DNA of 14,827 bases from assembly GCA_002694065.1 (NCBI GenBank), contig NZKZ01000207.1, positions 1-14,827 on the forward strand, given 5' to 3'. This document shows, in pieces, positions 6,307 through 13,836 of the stretch. The notes under the pieces were generated by a model. It did no database searches and was not told the DNA's origin. It saw only the letters and a list, made by a program, of their open reading frames with translations. The translations under genes and the position numbers were made by a program. The first letter of the stretch is position 1. Each line of letters starts with the position of its first letter. The stretch is from Acidiferrobacter sp. (GTDB lineage Bacteria > Pseudomonadota > Gammaproteobacteria > Arenicellales > UBA868).

Positions 6307-7176
6307 ATGAGTGATAACCCGTTTGTCAACGTGGTAACACAACACACTTTTACTGATGAGGTAATCGAAAGTTCAAAGACCACGCCAGTGTTGGTGGATT
6401 TCTGGGCCGAATGGTGTGGGCCCTGCAAAATGTTGATGCCGATACTCGATAAACTCGCGCTCGAGTATGACGGAAAGTTCCGGGTGGCCAAGGTGGATAC
6501 GGAGAGCGAGCAGGAACTCGCAGCCGCTCACGGCATCCGCAGTCTCCCCACCGTCAGGATGTTTCGCGATGGCGCTGCTGTGGATGAGTTTATGGGCGCC
6601 CTGCCGGAAAGCGGCGTCCGGGAATTTATTGAACGCCATCTTCCCCGACCCGCAGATGATCACTTAGCCGACGCCGCGGCACTCGCCAACGAGGGAAAGC
6701 TGCCGGACGCGATCGCACTGCTTAAAGAATCGCTTGAGGCAGACCCCGACTACCTCCAACTGCGTCTCGCGCTCGCATCCTACCTCCTCGATGCCAAAGA
6801 GGCTGATGGTGCAGCCGAGTTGCTCCGGAGCATTCCCCTGGCTGCCGCTCAGGATCCCCAAACCAAGCAGCTGCGTGCACGCATCGAGATTGCCCTAAGC
6901 GTTGACTCCGATGTCGACATTCAAGACCTCAAAGATCGCGTCGAAAAAGCGCCGGACGACCTTGCCGCCCGAATCACTCTGGCGCAAAGCGCATTGCAGG
7001 ACCCCAACCAGCTCGAGTCTGCGATGACGCAGTTTTTGGAGATTATCCGGCTGGATCGCGGCGGCGAAACAGGCCAGAAAGCGCAGGCAACCTTGTTGCA
7101 GGTATTTCAAAGTCTCGACCCGCAGGACGATCGGGTTAGACGATGCCGCCGAGAACTCGCACAGGCACTCAACTGA
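6307..7176 (+). CDS. cnoX: Thioredoxin-TPR chaperone (chaperedoxin CnoX/YbbN)
   Basis: A 289-residue cytosolic protein with an N-terminal thioredoxin domain (about residues 5-112) and a helical tetratricopeptide region (about 118-289) holding repeats such as GKLPDAIALLKESLEADPDY. This is the CnoX (YbbN) architecture and length; CnoX protects proteins during oxidative stress and hands them to DnaK and GroEL. The active site is WCGPC (Cys37 and Cys40), with cis-Pro81 in SLPTVRMF. E. coli CnoX lacks this motif, so the protein here should be redox-competent like some other bacterial CnoX proteins. The ATG at 6307 has TGGAG seven to eight bases upstream. It is a single gene, convergent with xerD across a gap of 13 bases and divergent from the EamA gene. 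Confidence 0.92.
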   Translation: MSDNPFVNVVTQHTFTDEVIESSKTTPVLVDFWAEWCGPCKMLMPILDKLALEYDGKFRVAKVDTESEQELAAAHGIRSLPTVRMFRDGAAVDEFMGALPESGVREFIERHLPRPADDHLADAAALANEGKLPDAIALLKESLEADPDYLQLRLALASYLLDAKEADGAAELLRSIPLAAAQDPQTKQLRARIEIALSVDSDVDIQDLKDRVEKAPDDLAARITLAQSALQDPNQLESAMTQFLEIIRLDRGGETGQKAQATLLQVFQSLDPQDDRVRRCRRELAQALN

Positions 7177-7189
7177 GACTGTGGTTTAA

Positions 7190-8092
7190 CTACCCTCTCG
7201 GGTGATGACTGCTGTGCAGTGTCTGCAGTCTCGCCTTAGCGACATGGGTGTAGATTTGGGTGGTGGATAAATCTGCATGGCCCAGCAGCATTTGCACACT
7301 CCGAAGATCGGCCCCGTGGTTAAGGAGATGGGTTGCAAAAGCATGGCGCAAAGAATGCGGGGAAAGAGACGAATCGATCCCTGCCAGGGTGCTGTACCGC
7401 TTGATGAGTTGCCAAAACGCCTGTCGTGTCATCGGCTGACCCCGCCGTGTCAGAAATACCGCACCGCTTTTCTGCTCACCGAGCAACGAAGGCCGGGCGC
7501 CTTGAAGATATTCGCCAAGTCGGCTTGTCGCCTCGTCTCCCAGGGGCACAATACGCTCTTTGCCGCCTTTGCCGGTAACGCGGACAAGCCCTGTTGTCAG
7601 GTCAAGTTCGTTCAGTGCAAGCGCCACTAGTTCTGACACCCTTAGACCGCTGGCATACATGGTCTCCAGCATCGCTCGGTCGCGCAAACCCAGGGTCGTC
7701 TCAGGGGGCGCAGCCAGGAGTTTCTCAACACTGGCCTCGGTGATCGCTTTTGGCAGGGGTCGGCCCAGACTCGGTGAGCGGACGTCCGCGGTCGGATCCT
7801 CCTGAATCAAACCTTCACGAAGAAGATAGCGATAAAACCGGCGCAAGGTGGACAATCGGCGTGCAGAAGACCTCGGGCTCAGTCCCTGGCGGACATTTGC
7901 TGCCAGATAACTGAGCAATTCGGCCCGGCTCACTGCCTCGAGGGAGAGATTTTTTTTGCCCAGCCACCCTTCAAACGCTGCCAAGTCATTGCGATAGGCA
8001 TTCAGGGTATTTTCACTCAACCCGGACTCCAGCCAAACTGCATCCAGAAACTGCTCCGACAACAGGGAAGCGGGCTGTTTGTTCGATTTCAC
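7190..8092 (-). CDS. xerD: Site-specific tyrosine recombinase XerD
   Basis: A 300-residue tyrosine recombinase that with XerC resolves chromosome dimers at dif under FtsK control. The N-terminal core-binding SAM-like domain covers about residues 10-95 and the catalytic domain about 112-295. All six catalytic residues are visible: Arg151 (ASGLRVSEL), Lys175 (GKGGKER), His246 and Arg249 (PHSLRHAFATHL), His272 (LLGHADLSTTQ) and Tyr281 (IYTHVA). ADLRSVQMLLGHADLSTTQI and the length fit XerD rather than XerC or a phage integrase. The start is a GTG at 8092, overlapping the stop of the upstream TPR gene as GTGA with no clear Shine-Dalgarno, so translation is probably coupled. It ends the long minus-strand run. 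Confidence 0.95.
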   Translation of the reverse strand: MKSNKQPASLLSEQFLDAVWLESGLSENTLNAYRNDLAAFEGWLGKKNLSLEAVSRAELLSYLAANVRQGLSPRSSARRLSTLRRFYRYLLREGLIQEDPTADVRSPSLGRPLPKAITEASVEKLLAAPPETTLGLRDRAMLETMYASGLRVSELVALALNELDLTTGLVRVTGKGGKERIVPLGDEATSRLGEYLQGARPSLLGEQKSGAVFLTRRGQPMTRQAFWQLIKRYSTLAGIDSSLSPHSLRHAFATHLLNHGADLRSVQMLLGHADLSTTQIYTHVAKARLQTLHSSHHPRG

Positions 8093-10101
8093 GGCGAGAG
8101 GTCGCGCTTTCGTTGCTGCTCGATCTGGGCCAGACGGTATCGTAACTTTGCCTGCATTTTGGGGTCCGGAGAGCTTCCCAACAACCTGCTGTATACCTTG
8201 GCTGCATCGTCATAAAACAAGCCTGATTCGAGCGCCTGAGCAGCCTGGTACAAAGCGCTTTTTTGCCAAAACGGGTTACGCTCACCCGCAAGCCGGGCCG
8301 ACTCCAGATAGTAGGCAGCAGAGAGAGCGAAATCACCGACTTCGTACCACGATTGCGCCGACCAGAAGAATAACTCCCGACGGTGCCCCTCAGTCTGGAC
8401 CAGCGGTGCGGCGATTTCGAAAAGCCTTAAAGCCAGGTGGTGCTCGCCGATAAATTGCAGATCAAACATGATTTGCATTACCCGATCCAAACTGTCCGGG
8501 GTGATTTGCTTAATGCCAGACAGCCAGTCTCCAAGCTGGCGCGCTCCCCGAACCGCCTCTCCCCCCAGAATCAATATCCGGGCAGTACGAACCGTCCATG
8601 CCCCATGATCAACACCGGCTGGGGGTTCACCCATCAAAGACTGCAGGCGTGCTGCTAATGGCAGGTTATTCCCCCGCAGCGCTTCGTCCACGAGGAGCAT
8701 GATTGCCTCTGGATGAAGTTGGGCCACATCGACATCCAAGGCGCCGTCGATAAAGAAAAATGTGATCAACCGATTCAGGCCCTGCTCAACGAGATGACCA
8801 ATGAGCCAAAGCGTTATGACATCCGACATTTTCCGGTCAGGCGCCAGGCGCAATAGACTCACAGCAAGAGCACGGCGGCTGACATCACTTTGGGAACCTG
8901 ACTGGTTCAGATACGCCGTAATTCCCTCAGGGTTATCCAGCGAAATCTCTGCCTCGCGAAACAAGGGTTCGGCAAGCACCGAGTAGGTTTCGATAAGCTG
9001 GCGCGGCGCATCAATCTGAACGAGTGGCGGGAGTTCAACGGTGCTTTGAGCCAGCGCTTCGAGGGCGAGTCCTCGGGTATCCGAAAATTCTGGGGTATCG
9101 GCAATCTTCGCGATCATGGCGGAACGCAAGGCCGTCACACGACTGTTGTCGGCGGGGATTTTTACTTCACCGAGTTGGATTAAGGCTATGCCCGGAGGGA
9201 GCCCTTGACCCTGCCACCTGGCATACACCTCCCACAATCGTGCCTCAACGGAGGACAGTTCACTCAGTACCGTGACGGCTTCCCCGGACTGACCTGAGGC
9301 CAACAGCACCAGGCCAAGAAGCTGCCGCCAGGAGGGCTGGTCCGGGGAATACTTAACCTCTACGCCACGGGCTACACGTAGCGCTTCGGAATAACGGCCT
9401 TCACGGAAATAGGCGCGCACGTTTCTTTCGAGAATCTGCTGGTGGATACCAGTATCCGTGGCCACCTCCTCGGCAAGCGTTTCAAACACCGTTCGCGCTT
9501 CATGAGGCTTATTGGCACGAAGCAGGAAATCCCCCAGCCGGAGTCCGAGTTCAACGCGAAGCGCCCCTTGCGCGCTCCCGAAGGCGTCTGTGATCTCGCT
9601 TTGCAGTTGGTCCAGCTGGTCCTGGCGTTCCAGCAGGTGCCAGCGTCTGCGCTGCCTCTCTCCCGGATCTGACCCCGGGACCAGCAGTGGATCCGCCAAA
9701 AGATAGAGTCCCAATTCATCGAGCTTCTGACGCTGCAATTCAAAAAGCGTCTGCTCATCGAGTCTCAACAGAAACTCAGGTTCTGTCCGACGAGGTCCTT
9801 CCAAATTCAACCCGGTCAGGGGCTGCAGGGCCTCCTCGCTCTTAAGAAGCGTATCGAAGTTAAGATTGAACGAGGGGCTCGAACCACTGCCCGCCTCAAC
9901 AGAGACCGGCGTAGACACAGGATCTGGGGTGGGTGCCGACTCAGCATCGGCAGCGTCTACAGAAAGGGGAAGTAACAGCGCTGCCGCTGCCACGAAAAGG
10001 AAAATTCTGCCAAGACCATCGCAACAACCCGCCGCGGCGATTTCCGGAAACGGCCGGGACAAACCCTGCCCGGCCCATTCAATACGCTGACAGATAGTCA
10101 C
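8089..10101 (-). CDS. Exported TPR-rich protein of unknown function
   Basis: A 670-residue protein I cannot assign. A hydrophobic segment RIFLFVAAAALLLPLSVDAADA (about residues 32-53, written here in full as it marks export) ends in an Ala-x-Ala-like cleavage site. A Pro/Ser/Thr-rich linker follows (about 54-76). The rest is mostly helical and TPR-like, for example RLGDFLLRANKPHEARTVF, RAYFREGRYSEALRVARG and a C-terminal set with FDLQFIGEHHLALRLFE, WYEVGDFALSAAYYLESA and YDDAAKVYSRLLGSSPD. No cysteine lipobox is seen, so a periplasmic or membrane-tethered protein is likely. The GTG at 10101 gives a long n-region and has no Shine-Dalgarno; a TTG at 10062 would shorten it. It sits 83 bases after rplS and overlaps xerD by four bases. 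Cell-envelope scaffold or assembly roles are only guesses. Confidence 0.85.
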   Translation of the reverse strand: MTICQRIEWAGQGLSRPFPEIAAAGCCDGLGRIFLFVAAAALLLPLSVDAADAESAPTPDPVSTPVSVEAGSGSSPSFNLNFDTLLKSEEALQPLTGLNLEGPRRTEPEFLLRLDEQTLFELQRQKLDELGLYLLADPLLVPGSDPGERQRRRWHLLERQDQLDQLQSEITDAFGSAQGALRVELGLRLGDFLLRANKPHEARTVFETLAEEVATDTGIHQQILERNVRAYFREGRYSEALRVARGVEVKYSPDQPSWRQLLGLVLLASGQSGEAVTVLSELSSVEARLWEVYARWQGQGLPPGIALIQLGEVKIPADNSRVTALRSAMIAKIADTPEFSDTRGLALEALAQSTVELPPLVQIDAPRQLIETYSVLAEPLFREAEISLDNPEGITAYLNQSGSQSDVSRRALAVSLLRLAPDRKMSDVITLWLIGHLVEQGLNRLITFFFIDGALDVDVAQLHPEAIMLLVDEALRGNNLPLAARLQSLMGEPPAGVDHGAWTVRTARILILGGEAVRGARQLGDWLSGIKQITPDSLDRVMQIMFDLQFIGEHHLALRLFEIAAPLVQTEGHRRELFFWSAQSWYEVGDFALSAAYYLESARLAGERNPFWQKSALYQAAQALESGLFYDDAAKVYSRLLGSSPDPKMQAKLRYRLAQIEQQRKRDLSP

Positions 10102-10184
10102 CGGCGGTTCGGGGATACACCCCCAGGTTTACGGATTGCATTCAGCCCGCGGGTGCCGGCGTAAGTGCAAATCCAGTAAGCGAA

Positions 10185-10532
10185 TCAGGAAATCTTTTCT
10201 CGAATTCGAGCGGATTTTCCGGTTCGGCCGCGAAGGTAATAAAGCTTGGCCCGACGCACAGCTCCACGGCGACGGACTTCTATACCCGCGACCAGGGGGC
10301 TATGGGTCTGAAAAACTCTCTCGACTCCTTCCCCATAGGAGATTTTTCGAACGGTGAAGGATGAGTTCAGACCCCGGTTTTTCCGAGCGATAACCACCCC
10401 CTCGAAGGCCTGAAGCCGCTCACGTGAACCCTCTTTCACTTTCACCTGCACACGAACCGTGTCACCCGGTGCAAAGTCGGGAATATCGGTCTTGATCTGC
10501 TCGTTCTCGAGCTGCTCGATAATGTTAGTCAT
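10185..10532 (-). CDS. rplS: 50S ribosomal protein L19
   Basis: The 115-residue protein matches the length and sequence of bacterial L19, which sits at the 30S-50S interface. Diagnostic stretches are FAPGDTVRVQVKVKEG, RLQAFEGVVIARKNRGLNSS, GVERVFQTHSP and RRGAVRRAKLYYLRGRTGKSAR. The ATG at 10532 overlaps the trmD stop by one base (TGATG) and has AGGAG eight bases upstream; a GTG one codon earlier is less likely. It closes the conserved rpsP-rimM-trmD-rplS set. Confidence 0.98.
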   Translation of the reverse strand: MTNIIEQLENEQIKTDIPDFAPGDTVRVQVKVKEGSRERLQAFEGVVIARKNRGLNSSFTVRKISYGEGVERVFQTHSPLVAGIEVRRRGAVRRAKLYYLRGRTGKSARIREKIS

Positions 10533-11284
10533 CACGAACTCTCCTGTCCTTTTAATTCCAATTGTGCCTTAAATTCCTCTAGAAGAAGACTCTCTTCTTT
10601 GTTCAGCTTCCTTTTTTCCAGCAAGTCTGGGCGACGAAGCCAGGTCTGACCCAACGCCTGCTTCAGCCGCCAGCGACGGATCGACTCATGATTTCCGCCT
10701 AACAACGTCTCTGGGACCTTGTGCCCTTCAAATTCTTCCGGCCGAGTGTAATGCGGCCAGTCCAGCAAGCCGGACCCGAAAGAGTCTGCCAGGGCCGATT
10801 CCTCGTTCCCCAAGACGCCCGGTAAATGCCTTACCAACGCTTCAATCAATACCATCGCGGGCAACTCTCCGCCCGCTACAACATAATCTCCTATCGATAC
10901 CTCCTCGTCGACTTCAGCGTCGAGGAGTCGCTGATCGATTCCCTCGTATCTTCCTGCCAGGAGCACCAGGGCCGGCTCTCCCGCAAGTCGCTCTACTGCT
11001 GCCTGATTCAGCGGCGCACCCTGCGGACTCAGGCCAATGACCCTGCCCCCGGAGGCCCGCCGGGCTTCGCGGATTGCTGCCGCCAGCGGCGGCGCCTGCA
11101 TCACCATCCCCGGTCCTCCCCCGTAGGGTCGATCATCTACGCGGCGATAACTATCCTCACAGTAATCCCGCGGATTCCAGAGATGAAGTTCCAGAATCGA
11201 GCGCTCCCGCGCAATTCTGGCAACCCCGAACTCGCCGACGGCCGAAACCAGATCCGGGAAAATAGTGACGATGTCTATTCGCAT
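10532..11284 (-). CDS. trmD: tRNA (guanine37-N1)-methyltransferase
   Basis: TrmD methylates G37 of tRNAs using S-adenosylmethionine and prevents frameshifting. The 250-residue length is typical. It begins MRIDIVTIFPDL and contains RRVDDRPYGGGPGMVM, the trefoil-knot SAM-binding pieces GLSPQGAPLNQ (about 84-94), LLAGRYEGID (108-117) and SIGDYVVAGGELPAM (130-144), and the catalytic aspartate in GLLDWPHYTRPEEFEG (Asp175). The Shine-Dalgarno before the ATG at 11284 is weak. It lies 120 bases after rimM, a wide gap for this operon, and overlaps rplS by one base. Confidence 0.98.
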   Translation of the reverse strand: MRIDIVTIFPDLVSAVGEFGVARIARERSILELHLWNPRDYCEDSYRRVDDRPYGGGPGMVMQAPPLAAAIREARRASGGRVIGLSPQGAPLNQAAVERLAGEPALVLLAGRYEGIDQRLLDAEVDEEVSIGDYVVAGGELPAMVLIEALVRHLPGVLGNEESALADSFGSGLLDWPHYTRPEEFEGHKVPETLLGGNHESIRRWRLKQALGQTWLRRPDLLEKRKLNKEESLLLEEFKAQLELKGQESS

Positions 11285-11334
11285 GTTTCATCTACCGACC
11301 GTCACCAGTGTCCACCCCGCTTCCCAACGAGTTC

Positions 11335-11361
11335 GCCTATTCCGCCTATTCCGGCAATTCC
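11335..11361. repeat. Three tandem 9-bp units between rimM and trmD
   Basis: GCCTATTCC occurs twice in direct succession (11335-11343 and 11344-11352), followed by the variant GGCAATTCC (11353-11361). They lie in the 120-base untranslated spacer upstream of trmD. No stem-loop with a T-run is visible there. Confidence 0.6.
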
Positions 11362-11404
11362 GCAATCTCCTCACGCGCTCTCAGCAATCTAAAACCAGCC
11401 TGCG

Positions 11405-11914
11405 TCAGAACGCTGCATCCCAGTCAACGATGATCCGGCCTTTTTCTAGATCCACTTCATGAACCCTCTCTGGCACATACGGGATCAGGCGATCTTTTTT
11501 GGATTTCACGACCAAGACGTCGTTTGCACCGGTTTCCAGCAAATGGTCCACGGTGCCCAAGCACTCGCCTTCAAGATTGAAAACTGCCAAACCCTCAAGT
11601 TGAAACCAATAAAACTCCCCATCGTCCGTTGGGCTCAGCCACTCAGGTTTTACGGCTATCTCTGACCCAACCAGTGAAAGCGCCTGGTCGCGGTCACTGC
11701 ACTGATCCAGTTGTGCAATCACCCCTTTCCCGTGACGCTGCCCCGCTATTAACGCAACCTCTTTCCAACTGTCTCCTTGACCTACCATCCAACGCGGATA
11801 GTCAAGAATGCCGCCCCGTTCGCGAGAGTAGTCAAATACCTTGACCCATCCCTTGACCCCGAAGACCCCATTGATCTGACCCAAAACCACCGGGCGGGTT
11901 TTCAGATCAGGCAT
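11405..11914 (-). CDS. rimM: Ribosome maturation factor RimM
   Basis: A 169-residue assembly factor for the 30S head that binds S19. The N-terminal RimM domain includes VVLGQINGVFGVKGWVKVFDYS (its first 20 residues or so are diagnostic) and the C-terminal PRC-barrel domain includes EFYWFQLEGLAVFN, GTVDHLLETGANDVLVV and IPYVPERVHEVDLEKGRI. The open frame extends upstream into rpsP to 12055, but the ATG at 11914 gives the normal length and N-terminus. It begins 73 bases after rpsP; the Shine-Dalgarno is poor (GGATGG). Operon with rpsP, trmD and rplS. Confidence 0.95.
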   Translation of the reverse strand: MPDLKTRPVVLGQINGVFGVKGWVKVFDYSRERGGILDYPRWMVGQGDSWKEVALIAGQRHGKGVIAQLDQCSDRDQALSLVGSEIAVKPEWLSPTDDGEFYWFQLEGLAVFNLEGECLGTVDHLLETGANDVLVVKSKKDRLIPYVPERVHEVDLEKGRIIVDWDAAF

Positions 11915-11987
11915 GACGGCATGCCATCCGAAACTGGGAAGTCGACTGTCTTTGGCCCCCGATTTTTTAAGGAAGGGGCCGAGGACT

Positions 11988-12221
11988 CTACTGTTTGAGG
12001 AAAGACGCGACCCGCTCTGAAGGCTGGGCGCCCTGGCTGATCCAGTACTCCGCACGGTCGCGATCCAGTCTCAGGGACTCTTCGCCCTTAGCGGCCATCG
12101 GATTAAAAAATCCGATTCGCTCGATGAACCTGCCTCGCGGCTGCCGCCGCCTGTCGGAGACGACAATGGAATAAAAAGGCCGCTTCTTCGAGCCGCCTCG
12201 GGCAAGCCGAATGGTTACCAT
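11988..12221 (-). CDS. rpsP: 30S ribosomal protein S16
   Basis: A 77-residue protein with the S16 signature: MVTIRLARGGSKKRPFYSIVV, then DRRRQPRGRFIERIGFFNP and the later RAEYWISQGAQPSERV. This is slightly short against the usual 80 or so residues because the C-terminal tail is trimmed. S16 is an early 30S assembly protein. The ATG at 12221 has AGAGGA about eight bases upstream. It follows ffh by 77 bases and opens the ribosomal/tRNA modification set. Confidence 0.97.
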   Translation of the reverse strand: MVTIRLARGGSKKRPFYSIVVSDRRRQPRGRFIERIGFFNPMAAKGEESLRLDRDRAEYWISQGAQPSERVASFLKQ

Positions 12222-12256
12222 CTGTACAATCCTCTAAAAATTCGCCAAACCATTCA

Positions 12257-12283
12257 ATTTTAACATAGAAATAAAGTCCTCAA
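12257..12283 (-). promoter_or_regulatory. Candidate extended -10 promoter of rpsP
   Basis: On the minus strand TGTTAAAAT (12265-12257) is an extended -10 element (TGn plus TAAAAT). TTGAGG (12283-12278) is a possible -35, 15 bases away. The position, between ffh and rpsP, would give the ribosomal operon its own promoter. Confidence 0.4.
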
Positions 12284-12298
12284 TGCCGCAGGGAGGTT

Positions 12299-13666
12299 TT
12301 ATTGGAGCATCGAGGGCCCGCCGCCTGGGAATCCGCCGCCTTTCATTTGCGCCATCAGTTTGGACATTCCTCCTTTGCCCTTCATTTTTTTCATCATTTT
12401 CTGCATCTGGGCAAATTGCTTCAGCAGCCGGTTAACCTCCTGCACCTGGGTGCCGGATCCGGCAGCAATCCGCCTTTTTCGGGACCCCTTAATAACTGCT
12501 GGAAATGCCCGCTCCCCCGGGGTCATCGAATTGACTATCGCAATAAGCCGTGACGTCTCGCTGCCCCCCATCTGCGCACGAGCTGCCTGAGGCAAGGAAG
12601 CCATACCGGGAATCTTTTCCATCAGGCCGCCAAGCCCGCCCATTTTCTCCACTTCCTGAAGCTGGTCCCTAAAGTCCTCCAGATCAAATCCTTTGCCTTT
12701 TTTGAGTTTTTGGGAAATTTTCCGGGCTTTCTCTTGATCAACACTGCGCTGGACCTCCTCAACCAGGCCCACCACATCGCCCATCCCAAGAATTCGGGAC
12801 ACGACCCGGTCTGCATGAAACGCCTCCAGCGCCGACGCGTCCTCACCCACCCCCAGGAACTTGATCGGCTTGCCGGTCACCTCCCGCACTGAAAGCGCAG
12901 CCCCGCCTCTCGCGTCACCATCCGTCTTCGTCAAAATCACCCCGGTCAACTCAAGGGCCTCGTTGAATGCGTCCGCGCTCTTGACAGCATCCTGACCTGT
13001 CATGCTGTCAACCACAAACAGTGTCTCGATCGGATCAACCACATCGTGCACGGCTTTAAGCTCAGTCATCATTTCTCCATCGACATGGAGGCGACCTGCT
13101 GTATCCACGATGAGCACATCGTCCGAACGCACCCGAGCCTGTGACAGAGCGTGTCGTGCGATGCCGACGGGATCCGCCCCCTCTGAGACAAAGCCTACGC
13201 CGTTCTGCTGCGCCAACTGGGAGAGTTGCTCAATGGCCGCCGGCCGGTACACGTCAACACTGCACAGGAGAACCTGCTTCTTTTCGCGTTCCTTCAAAAA
13301 ACGGGCCAGTTTCGCGGCGGTGGTGGTTTTGCCCGCACCCTGGAGTCCCGCAAGCAGAATGACTGCCGGAGGGGTCACCGAAAGATTCAATCCCTCACTC
13401 TCGGCGCCCATCAGGGCGACCAACTCATCGTGAACCACTTTGATGACGGCCTGACCGGGACTGAGACTCCCCAGTACAGCCTGCCCTACTGCTTTTTCCC
13501 GAACACGGTCAAGAAAACTCCGCACCACCGGAAGCGCCACATCGGCCTCCAGCAGGGCAATCCGCACTTCGCGCAGCGCGTCCCGAATGTTCTCCTCATT
13601 AAGGCGGCCGCGACCGGTTAACTCCTTAAAAGTGGCTTGTAGCCGGTCTCCTAATTGGGTAAACAT
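12299..13666 (-). CDS. ffh: Signal recognition particle protein Ffh (SRP54)
   Basis: A 455-residue GTPase that with 4.5S RNA targets nascent membrane proteins to FtsY. The N domain covers about residues 1-90. The G domain contains GLQGAGKTTTAAKLA (108-122), DVYRPAAIEQL, VDTAGRLHVD (188-197), TKTDGDARGG (247-256) and FLGVGE. The methionine-rich M domain has the RNA-binding GSRKRRIAAGSGT (394-406) and QMQKMMKKMKGKGGM. The frame is open to 13717, but the ATG at 13666 starts MFTQLGDRLQ as in other Ffh proteins and gives normal length. Its Shine-Dalgarno is weak. Divergent from ypjD, as in many gammaproteobacteria. Confidence 0.98.
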   Translation of the reverse strand: MFTQLGDRLQATFKELTGRGRLNEENIRDALREVRIALLEADVALPVVRSFLDRVREKAVGQAVLGSLSPGQAVIKVVHDELVALMGAESEGLNLSVTPPAVILLAGLQGAGKTTTAAKLARFLKEREKKQVLLCSVDVYRPAAIEQLSQLAQQNGVGFVSEGADPVGIARHALSQARVRSDDVLIVDTAGRLHVDGEMMTELKAVHDVVDPIETLFVVDSMTGQDAVKSADAFNEALELTGVILTKTDGDARGGAALSVREVTGKPIKFLGVGEDASALEAFHADRVVSRILGMGDVVGLVEEVQRSVDQEKARKISQKLKKGKGFDLEDFRDQLQEVEKMGGLGGLMEKIPGMASLPQAARAQMGGSETSRLIAIVNSMTPGERAFPAVIKGSRKRRIAAGSGTQVQEVNRLLKQFAQMQKMMKKMKGKGGMSKLMAQMKGGGFPGGGPSMLQ

Positions 13667-13729
13667 TTTTCTCGCTGGGCAATAGGTTGTGGGCTTGCTG
13701 TTAAAGTCTGGCGGCACCTGAGGGCAGTC

Positions 13730-13748
13730 GCGATTAGGCTAAAATCGC
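13730..13748. promoter_or_regulatory. Inverted repeat overlapping a -10-like TAAAAT in the ffh/ypjD divergent region
   Basis: GCGATT (13730-13735) and AATCGC (13743-13748) are exact inverse complements around a 7-base centre. The plus-strand TAAAAT at 13740-13745 is a plausible -10 for ypjD, but I see no good -35. This is the main structured element in the 170-base divergent spacer; no clear ffh promoter could be picked by eye. Confidence 0.35.
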
Positions 13749-13836
13749 TGCATGAAAAGGCGACGGCGTGATTTTACACGCTGGCCCTCTCCTACGTTTA
13801 GCATCATCTGGCCCTTACACCCCACGTTACCTGACT

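Noticed and set aside
7207..7230. Inverted repeats GACTGC/GCAGTC and ACTGC-TGT-GCAGT near the xerD 3' end
   Set aside because: They lie within the xerD coding sequence and have no following T-run, so there is no support for a terminator.
10826..11392. A 188-codon open frame on the plus strand opposite trmD
   Set aside because: It is antisense to a certain core gene, its translation is low-complexity and basic with no recognisable domain, and it has no ribosome binding site of note.
11843..11865. TTGACCC repeated twice in rimM, checked as further RutR half-sites
   Set aside because: The copies are in direct orientation inside a coding region and lack the inverted arm needed for a RutR box.
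12270..12300. Imperfect stem (AATAAAaCCTC with GAGGacTTTATT) just after ffh, considered as a terminator
   Set aside because: The stem is AT-rich with bulges and a loop of about a dozen bases and has no clean U-tract; it overlaps the candidate rpsP promoter.
13002..13433. A 143-codon plus-strand frame opposite ffh, rich in Ser, Thr and Arg
   Set aside because: The composition is typical of a GC-biased antisense shadow and the Ffh GTPase motifs lie exactly opposite.
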